DNA of 64,000 nucleotides from Paraescarpia echinospica (taxonomy: Eukaryota > Annelida > Polychaeta > Sabellida > Siboglinidae), in the NCBI GenBank assembly GCA_020002185.1, contig CM034533.1, forward strand, positions 52,409,568 to 52,473,567. The letters run 5' to 3'. The notes under the pieces are model-generated. The model did no database searches. It was given only the letters and a program-made list of their open reading frames with translations, and was not told the origin of the DNA. The translations under genes and the position numbers were made by a program. Shown here piece after piece: positions 56,886 to 64,000 of this stretch (position 1 is its first letter; every line of letters starts with the position of its first letter).

Positions 56886-58180
56886 TTATGAAAATGAGAA
56901 CTTTCTTACGTATAATCTACACTGCTCCTTTACTAATGTAACTTCATGTCCTCTAGTCTTTCTATCTTTCTTAACTGAAAAAAACATATTTCTATCAATA
57001 TTTTCATAACCATTCAATATTTTAAACACTTCTATCTGATCTCCTCTCAATCTCCTGGTCTCTAGTGTTGTTAAACCACATTCTTTTAGGCGTTTTTCAT
57101 AACTAAGATCCCTCAGTTTTGGTATCATTTTAGTCGCTCTCCTCTGTACTCTTTCTAGCATATCTATGTCCTTCTTGCGGTATGGCCTCCACGCTTGTAT
57201 ACAATATTCTAAATGAGGCCTAACTATTGTTTTGTACAGCGGTATTATTAGTTCTTTTTCTTTATATGCTATATTTCGCCTAATCAATCCAAGGGTTTGA
57301 TTTCCTTTTGAAGCTGCAATTCCACACTGATCTGAAACCTTCATGTCAGCACTAATTGTCAGCCCTAAGTCTTTTTCTTTTACAGTAGTACTTAGTACAG
57401 TTCCCCCATTGTATATTCTACATATTCGTTCCCATGTCCTGTGTGAAGGCATTTACATTTCCCAAAATTGAACAACATTTGCCACTTTTCAGACCATTTG
57501 ATCAACCTGTCAAGATCATCTTGTAAATGCTGTCTATCTCCACCACTTTTAATCCTTCTAAACACTTTTGTATCATCTGCAAATTTCAACACCTTGCTAG
57601 CTATATCATCGTCCAAATCGTTTATATATATTAATAATAATATAGGTCCCAGTACTGATCTCTGTGGAACCCCACTCAAAACTGATTTCCAGTTTGAAGC
57701 CTCCCCATCAACAACTACCCGTTGTCTTCTGTCAATCAGCCATTTTTCTATCCAGTTAATTATACCATTTCCTATGCCATGGGCCTTTAGTTTAAGCAGT
57801 AATCTTTGATGTGGCACTTTGTCGAAAGCTTTTTGAAAATCTAAGTAGATTATATCTACTGGTGATCCATCATCTACCCACTTAGTGATATCTTCCAAGA
57901 AACATAACATTTTTGTTAAGCAAGACCTCGCTTTTAGAAACCCATGTTGAGATGGGTTTATCAAGTTATGTTTAACAAGAAAATCCACCATGTGATCTTT
58001 AATTAGTCTTTCTAATAATTTACAAATTACCGATGTTAAACTAACTGGTCTATAATTATTTGACTTGTTTCTCGAACCTTTTTTAAATAACGGTATAATG
58101 TTTGCTTCTTTCCATGTTGCAAGCGGTATGCTAATTTGTTCTACAATTTCCAATAGTAGTTTGGGTGGAATACCATCCAC
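56886..58180 (-). pseudogene. LINE-A copy 4 reverse transcriptase
   Basis: Two overlapping open pieces: 58180-57392 with DGIPPKLLLEIVEQI, the IYLDFQKAFDKVPHQRLL motif, GVPQRSVLGP (the usual GVPQGS altered to RS) and FADDT; and 57452-56886 with GLTISADMKVSDQCGIAASK, HLEYCIQAWRPYRKKDIDML and LTTLETRRLRGDQIEVF. Compared with copy 1 it lacks about 14 codons after 'IPLAT'. Confidence 0.87.
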
Positions 58181-59297
58181 TCCAGTGATTTATTATCCTT
58201 CATAGTCCTAATTTTCTTAGCTACCATTTCTGGGGTTACAATTAACTGTCTTAAATAGTCTGATTCTGCCCCCTTGAACTTAGCCTCTGGTACTGGCAGT
58301 GAACTAGTGTCTTCTCTGATAAACACTGAACTAAAATACTCATTCAGGTCTTCTGCCATTAAGAATCCTTCTGATATTATATTCCAGCACTATTTTCTAG
58401 AGGACCGACCTTATCCTGAACTTTCTGTTTGCTTCGAACATACGCATAAACACTCTTGCTGTCATGTTTTATATTACAAGCTAATTTATGTTGATAGCTT
58501 CTCTTTGAATTTCTAATTTCAGCTGTAGCTTGGTTTAGTGCTTCTTTATAAATGTTGTAGTCTTCGTCATTTCCAGTACGTCTATATGACTTCCACATAA
58601 TTTGTTTATACTTAATTTTTATAATTGCTTCTTTCGATAAGTGTTTTTTTTTGGACCGTTTCCCGTGTTTTTTAAGGGAACAAATTTGACGATGATGCAT
58701 TCAATTTCACTCTTTAAGATATGCCAGCATTCTGTTGCTGTCTTATTCTTCAGTGTGTTATTCCAGTCTATCTTTGCTAAATATTTCCTGATGTCCTTAT
58801 ATTTTCCTTTGTGGAAATTTCTCCTGTACTGCTTTTTACTATTCCTTTCTGATTTTACTTTGATGGTAAAATGTATCTGGTTGTGATCACTATTCCCCAG
58901 TGGCTCACATATCCTGACATTGTCAACTAATTCATTCTGTGAGAACAAAACTATGTCTAACACATTCTCTCCCCTTGTTGGTTCTAGCACATGTTGAGAA
59001 AGGAAAATATCTTGTACTATGTCCTCACTACCCATACTCTGTATAGATTTCCATTTTATATGCCCATGGTTAAAATCCCCCATAATAATACAGTCCCGTT
59101 TGCTCACTTCCTTTATAGCGTTTTGTATTTTTTCATTCTCTTCTATGCTTATGTTTGGACTTCGATAAACTAATCCAACCGTTAACGTTGAGTTTCCTGT
59201 AACGATGTTACACCAAACAGCTTCTTCGCAATCTGCTTCTCTGTCTAATTTTATTTCATAAGCCTGGATAGATTCTTTAATATATAAAATAACTCCA
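58141..59297 (-). pseudogene. LINE-A copy 4 endonuclease and linker
   Basis: ILYIKESIQAYEIKLDREAD, GLVYRSPNISIEENEKIQ, CIIMGDFNHGHIKW and SDHNQIHFTIKV (endonuclease motifs), then a linker with DSKSVYAYVRSKQKVQDKV. Broken by frameshifts near 58680 and 58385. Confidence 0.85.
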
Positions 59298-59302
59298 CGG
59301 AT

Positions 59303-60223
59303 CAAGTGTGCAAGACGTACACATTCTAGCAATGGTAGCCGTCATTTCACGTGTCGTTGTAGGTGTAAATGTGTCAATTGGTGTGACAAAGCGACGTGTT
59401 TCACGCGGCGATGTGATGAGATGTCTGGCAGCATGTAAGTTGAGTCGAATTTCAGCTACCTTGCTGTTGAATTAGTCCGAAAATGAATCGCAGCAGGCAA
59501 CGACGGAGTCATATTCGGGATACGAACGTGATGGCTTCCAACTCAGCGATTCACCGATGTTGAACATGCTTCTGTAGTCAGCGTTCATAAGTTTTTCTCG
59601 ATAGTATTTGGTTTTCGAGAGAGCAATGAGCTTGTTGCATCAACGTACATTTGTAGATGAATCTCAAGCTTTGTGCGTCTCCACAATGACTCGTTCTTTC
59701 GCCGTTGTCTCCTCGCGTCATCGATGTTGCTGCTGTACCACGGGTTTGGTTTATTACCCCGCATGGCAGTCCGTCGCTCTGTTGCAAGTTTGTCAATATA
59801 TGTTCTTAATGAAGCATTGAAGCAAGTGACGAGTTCCGCAGCGCTGGATGTTGACACCATAGCTGATAGTGACTCACAAGTTGGTCGAACGTCATTGTTG
59901 AAATCGACGTCAAATGAGCGGTAATTGCTTTTTACTATAATATCTGTCGATGTCTTAACTGGCCTTTGAATGCTCAAGACGTAGCGCACTACGTTGTGAT
60001 CTGATATAGACATCGGAGTAACGTCAACAGAAGTAGCGAGATTGTCATTTTTCGAGGTTATCACTAAGTCCAATGTGTGGCCTGCAGAATGTGTAGGCTC
60101 TGTGACGTGTTGACTGAAATTGTATGAGTCCAGTAGTTGCACGAGCGGCCGGGCCTCTGCGTCAACGTCGTAACTTATGTTGAAGTCGCCAACAATGCTT
60201 GTTGGTGTTATACATGTCGACAC
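59303..60223 (-). pseudogene. LINE-B endonuclease and linker
   Basis: An open 212-codon stretch (60223-59585) with IVGDFNISYDVD, QHVTEPTHSAGHTLDLVIT and ISDHNVVRYVL (endonuclease motifs with catalytic Asp-His), then a basic region. Continues to 59303 with one stop near 59470, ending in the CTSCTLDP block that precedes the RT. The N-terminal third of the domain is missing. Confidence 0.83.
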
Positions 60224-60277
60224 CTCTCGGAACAGGAAAATTCCACACTATTGTATGATCCATACGGTAATGTACAC

Positions 60278-60393
60278 TGACACACATACACGCACGCACT
60301 CACGCACACACGCACACACACACGCACGCACACATACTCTCTTCACACACACACACACACACACACACGTACGCACGTACACATACTCACACG

Positions 60394-60440
<47 letters not shown>

Positions 60441-60452
60441 ACACGTACACGT
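60278..60452. repeat. CACG/CA microsatellite
   Basis: (CGCA)n and (CA)n with CGTACG interruptions. Confidence 0.95.
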
Positions 60453-60708
60453 AAGCACCTACCTGACTCGGCCCACATGCCGTCGTCACGGTCGAGCGAA
60501 TCGGCCTCTTGAACGGCAATCGTCGCAGGTACACAACGTCGAAATATCTGTCAACGTTATATTTTCGGTACTCCGTTCTTCTCGCTTCAGTCGCAATACA
60601 ATACTACACGTGGACACTATACTTGCGAAGCAGAGTATTGTTTAGAGTGTAGCGTAAGTGCAGCGAATGCCGCCGACGGCTAGCCATGCTCCCGGTGTAA
60701 ACACAAAG

Positions 60709-60864
60709 CTGCGTTCCAGTAGGCTCGTTTATATCGTAAACACGATTTGGCGAACTGGAAAGTTCACGATCTCCTCCAGTTTACCACTTGTACATTTATG
60801 CAACTGGGTCAAGTAAGGGTTACGAAGTCGCGTTCACGGTACACACGAGGTGATTGGAACGCAG
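60709..60864 (-). mobile_element. MITE copy 2 (156 bp), inverted relative to 33458-33612
   Basis: Ends CTGCGTTCCA..TGGAACGCAG. The interior GGCGAACTGGAAAGTTCACG is the complement of copy 1. Better preserved terminal repeats than copy 1. Confidence 0.78.
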
Positions 60865-61389
60865 TTCGAGGCTGCGTCAGTCGTACGCGGTCGTTCACCC
60901 AGGCCACACCACGCCGCTTAATTTACGATAGCAGCCAAGACGACGGTCGGTTGAGCGGTACGCGACGCTCAACAAATTGTTCACGTGTAAACCAACTGAG
61001 CTATCCCATGCGAATACGGCTCGACGTTAGATCCATTCACTGCTATGCGACAGTTTCGCATACAGCCTGTCTGAGTTAGAACGTGGTATACGCTATAGCC
61101 CCCATTGTTTGTCGGTCTTGTACATGCATGTAGCATCAGTGTGCTAGTGCACATCTAATAACTCGTAGACCAATATAGGTTACCGGCCTCAGGCGATGTT
61201 AGCATAAATTAAGTTGTTATATCAAGTGGTCGTTAATCACTTTTGTGTACTGAAGTGATGTCAATTAATTTAATAGAAGCTTTATAACAATAAGATATTT
61301 TTACACGTGCCATCAATACACACATACGCATTTGGATGATGCGTATAAATGTATATAGTTGTACTGGATTACGTAGGCCTACCCATCTT
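60865..61389. other. Non-coding interval
   Basis: Nothing recognised. Confidence 0.3.
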
Positions 61390-61680
61390 TATTCAAGTGC
61401 GTGTGCGAATGCGTATGCATGTGCATGTACGTAGGCATGTGCGGCGCGTGTGTTTGCGCGCGTGTGCCTGTGTATGTATGAATGTATGTATGTATGTATG
61501 TATATGTGTATGTATGTATGTATGTATCTATGTATGTATGTATGTACGGTGCATGTATGCATTATGTATGCATGCATGCAATTATGTATGTATGTATTTG
61601 CGTGCATGCGTGCATGCGTGTATGCGTGCATGTATGCATGTATGCATGTATGCATGTATTCATGTATTCATGTATTAAAT
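61390..61680. repeat. (GTAT)n/(GCAT)n microsatellite
   Basis: GTATGTAT runs with GCATGCAT runs. The long Met/Cys/Val/Tyr open frames here are artefacts. Confidence 0.95.
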
Positions 61681-61874
61681 GCGTCTGAACCAGAGCTTTA
61701 ATATTTTGTGTGGTTTGAAGATGTTTTTGGTGAGCGCCATTCGAGTTGCAACTTCCGAGTTGAGCTTTCATAACTGCGGAATAAAAGTTCGTAACTGTTC
61801 TGTGAAAATCGTCAACAACGCCCCCACCCGTGTTTTCCAGTAAAAAAATTGAAAGTTTTCGCGAAAAATCTTTA

Positions 61875-61945
61875 ACAGCCTCCCCACACCCCCACCCCAC
61901 CCCACCCCACCCCACTCCACCCCATCCCCATCCCCACCCCATCCG
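61875..61945. repeat. (CCCCA)n tract
   Basis: CCACCCCACCCC units. GGGGT repeats on the minus strand, with quadruplex potential. Confidence 0.9.
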
Positions 61946-62039
61946 TCCTCCGACCAATGTGTCATGTCCAACAACGTCGAAGTGGTGAATGAGAGCCCTG
62001 CACAAATTGTAAACGTCACCGCAAAAATGTTTGTTTGTG

Positions 62040-62093
62040 TGAGTGTGTGTATGTGTGCGTGCGTGTGCGTGCGTGCGTGCGTGCGAGCGTGTA
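62040..62093. repeat. (GT)n/(GCGT)n microsatellite
   Basis: GTGTGT then GTGCGTGCG. Confidence 0.9.
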
Positions 62094-62384
62094 TAAACTA
62101 TTATAAATACTTCGGTGATATGTATGTTTTATATATAATTTAGTTTTATCTAATTTTCTAAAAAACAATTTTTTTTATACTATTAAGACATGGTCATCTT
62201 ACAAAATATGCTATCAAAGCACTATGTAGACCTTATCAGGGTATGAAGTGAGCGTTGACTGAATTGGAAAAGATCCAACGATGTGAAGACATCGGCCGCT
62301 CAACTACCTGAATTTGGAGGCTCAACTACCTGGATTTTGGATCCAAACGTCCATGCATATACATTTGCGTGCGCGCCTGGGTAA

Positions 62385-62470
62385 CACGCACAGACAAACG
62401 GACACGCAGATACGCAGACACGCAGACATACAGTCACACAAACACACATACGCACATACACGCAGACAAC
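62385..62470. repeat. ACACGCAGA/CACA microsatellite
   Basis: CACGCAGATACGCAGACACG followed by CACA. Confidence 0.85.
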
Positions 62471-62699
62471 ACGATTCTCCTAATTGTAAACAAACGGCGT
62501 ATACTGTATTATAAAGCTTTGCAGCTCAACATTTACAATACTGTGGTGATAATGACCACGCAAGGCGATGCAAGTGACATCTGGCGACCATGGCGGTAAT
62601 GTTGCTAATGCTGCCGCCATCTGGAGCAATTGCTGCAACATTCACACTGAGTGAATTTTGATACTGTTCTCGTTGCCCATGACGCTCCAGCTCTACCGT

Positions 62700-62851
62700 C
62701 TGAAACAATTGCACGTAATGACAAAACAACAAGACTCGTGATCGACTGATCATAAACGTAACTCATTTATCCGTGACCGTCTCGCAGGAAAGAATCAGCC
62801 CAACAATATTATAAAGTTCGATAATATGACATTATAGTCCAGGATGTTACA
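62700..62851 (-). repeat. Part of a gypsy 3' LTR (start fixed, end not)
   Basis: The LTR should begin TGTAACATCC at 62851 (minus strand), directly after the polypurine tract. The far end could not be placed because no matching GTTACA end is visible and the 5' LTR is outside the window. The 62700 limit is arbitrary. Confidence 0.4.
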
Positions 62852-62863
62852 TCCCCCTTTTTT
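62852..62863 (-). promoter_or_regulatory. Polypurine tract of the gypsy element
   Basis: AAAAAAGGGGGA on the minus strand, immediately before TGTAAC. This is the expected primer site for plus-strand DNA synthesis. Confidence 0.65.
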
Positions 62864-63001
62864 ACTAAGTAACGAGAACATTAACTACAACTATGGATTA
62901 TATATGGCGCATATTATTATAATTTAATATCGCAACTAATCTACTGTGGCACATATTTTACTAAGGTAATATGGCAACTCAATTAATTATTCAGTGTTAG
63001 G

Positions 63002-64000
63002 CTATAAGTCGAGCCTGTCGGGTTGTGTGATTGCTCGTCCCGACCTCGTTCGATAGGACAGTTGCGTCGCGTCGTCTGTTCTTCGTGCGCGTTCGTGTTG
63101 CTGACGTGATGTCGCCTGCTGCTGCGCCGGCTGAACTTGTGATGTGACGTCACCGCCTTCAGCTGTCGGAGTCTCGTCAGCGAAGTGTACTCGTCGCGGT
63201 GACCCCGTCGTTTGTAGTTGACGTCGGTTGCGCCGCAGGATGCGACCGTACTGCGCCTCGATGAGGTAGGAGCGCGGTTCGTCGCAGGTTGCCGTCACAG
63301 TGGCTGGCTGCCACCGGCCTGACACGTGGTCTTGCATGCGCACTTGCTGCCCTGTCGTGAGTGGAGGCAAGTCGTGTGCACGCGTGTCGTGATACGATTT
63401 CTGCGTGTCCTGACGCTCCTGTAGTCGTGTGTGTATCTCGTCTCGGTGCGTCAGGACGTTTCTCAGCTGAATCGGGAGGTCGCCTTTCATCTTGCGCGTG
63501 TAGAGTAGCTCGCCCGGTGATGGCAAATGATGGTCTATCGGCGTCGTTCTCAGGCAAAGCATCGCCTTGTGCGGATTGACTCCGCTCTCCCTGGCCTTGA
63601 GAAGAGTGCGTTTCACTGACTGAATATTACGCTCGACGAAACCATTCGACTGCGGGAAGTGAGGAGAGCTCGTTACATGCTCAAATCCCCATTCCTCTGC
63701 AAACTTTCGGTAGTTGATACAGTCGTAGTGCGGCCCGTTGTCGCTCATGACCTTCTCCGGGGCGCCGTGTTCCCAGAGGATGTCCGCCGTGGCCGTCACT
63801 ACTGCGTGGCTGGTACACGGTGTCGGCATCTTGCGTATAAACGGAAACTTTGAGTAGTAGTCGACGATGATCAAGTACTCGGAGTTGTTGTAGTGAAACA
63901 AATCGGTCCCTAGAATCTGCCACGGTCGTGTCGGCAGTACGTGTGGTAGCAGTGTTTCTCTGGGGTTTGTCCGTTGATGTGTCTGGCACACGTCGCATCT
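63002..64000 (-). CDS. Ty3/gypsy pol, integrase part (5' end outside the window)
   Basis: An open frame of 329 codons continuing past the right edge. Retroviral-type integrase core: GTDLF (first Asp, about residue 30), MSDNGPHY (second Asp, about 84) and SNGFVERNIQSVKRTL (Glu, about 120), followed by PSPGELLYTRKMKGDLP and a C-terminal DNA-binding region with SGRWQPATV and RRNRRQL. All three catalytic residues are present and the frame is intact, so the insertion looks young. A stop at 63001 is followed by about 140 bases to the polypurine tract. No chromodomain is evident. Confidence 0.87.
   Translation of the reverse strand, partial: RCDVCQTHQRTNPRETLLPHVLPTRPWQILGTDLFHYNNSEYLIIVDYYSKFPFIRKMPTPCTSHAVVTATADILWEHGAPEKVMSDNGPHYDCINYRKFAEEWGFEHVTSSPHFPQSNGFVERNIQSVKRTLLKARESGVNPHKAMLCLRTTPIDHHLPSPGELLYTRKMKGDLPIQLRNVLTHRDEIHTRLQERQDTQKSYHDTRAHDLPPLTTGQQVRMQDHVSGRWQPATVTATCDEPRSYLIEAQYGRILRRNRRQLQTTGSPRRVHFADETPTAEGGDVTSQVQPAQQQATSRQQHERARRTDDATQLSYRTRSGRAITQPDRLDL

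Larger units (their letters stand above)
56677..59297 (-). mobile_element. CR1-like LINE-A copy 4, inserted in LINE-B
   Basis: Complete 3' end (AACAAGATTTAACAAGATTGCC near 56680) and a 5' truncation in the endonuclease. CGGAT flanks both sides (56672-56676 and 59298-59302). Joining the flanks restores the LINE-B sequence ..CTLDP-DHVK... Very similar to copy 1. Confidence 0.88.
53795..60240 (-). mobile_element. L2/Rex1/CR1-type LINE ('LINE-B') split by two insertions
   Basis: A 5'-truncated LINE on the minus strand. In order: endonuclease (60223-59303), LINE-A copy 4 (56677-59297), RT first half (56671-56105), a THAP-encoding transposon (55035-56100), RT second half with YADD (55030-54900), C-terminal region (to 54185), and a 3' UTR ending in an (ATT)n tail near 53795. 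Removing the two insertions rejoins the reading sequence at both places. Confidence 0.85.

Noticed and set aside
61349..61701. Met/Cys/Tyr-rich open frames
   Set aside because: Translations of the (GTAT)n/(GCAT)n microsatellite.
62385..62851. Complete 3' LTR of the gypsy element
   Set aside because: Only the start next to the polypurine tract is clear. No matching far end was found, so the LTR length is left open.

Overview
The window reads as an intron-rich, repeat-dense animal (metazoan) genome. It has CR1-, RTE- and L2/Rex1-like LINEs, pogo, hAT and THAP-type DNA transposon remains, a Ty3/gypsy integrase, MITEs, long (CA)n and (GA)n arrays and several minisatellites. The mixture fits a marine invertebrate, possibly a lophotrochozoan, but the sequence alone does not fix the phylum. 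No rRNA, tRNA, CRISPR or bacterial-style operon was seen.

The one host gene I can assemble with confidence lies on the minus strand from about 36.9 kb down to 14.8 kb. Eight exons with GT..AG introns and matching phases (1071 nt, 356 codons plus stop) encode a type II pantothenate-kinase-like protein. It resembles the kinase half of PANK4, ends in a stop without a DUF89 phosphatase half, and appears to lack two catalytic residues. Almost everything between 14.9 and 36.8 kb is therefore intron: a 4.9 kb inverted-repeat structure full of CA-type arrays (intron 7), a 24-bp minisatellite fused to the 3' end of exon 7, a 600-nt pyrimidine tract (intron 4, transcript sense), a 31-bp array (intron 5), and a 70-bp satellite with higher-order structure plus a hairpin and a MITE (intron 2).

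Left flank (1-14.5 kb): a 5'-truncated CR1-like LINE ('LINE-A', copy 1), a long palindrome, a dead pogo-type transposase with a PHD-like finger, a decayed RTE-like LINE carrying a nested 5'-truncated LINE with a 6-bp target duplication, a hAT C-terminal remnant and dispersed repeats. Right flank (37-64 kb): LINE 3' ends with a C-terminal zinc finger, a Penelope-like remnant, a perfect 74-bp inverted repeat, LINE-A copy 3 (with an ORF1 of PHD finger plus SGNH esterase), a ~185-bp satellite, and a nested complex at 53.8-60.2 kb. In that complex, LINE-B is split by a THAP-encoding TTAA-flanked transposon and by LINE-A copy 4. The window ends in a Ty3/gypsy integrase with a polypurine tract.

The most unusual feature is at PANK exon 7. 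Its splice donor is the first unit of a 24-bp tandem array in which most units repeat a donor-like GT in the same phase, so any used unit would add eight codons in frame. This is inferred from sequence only.
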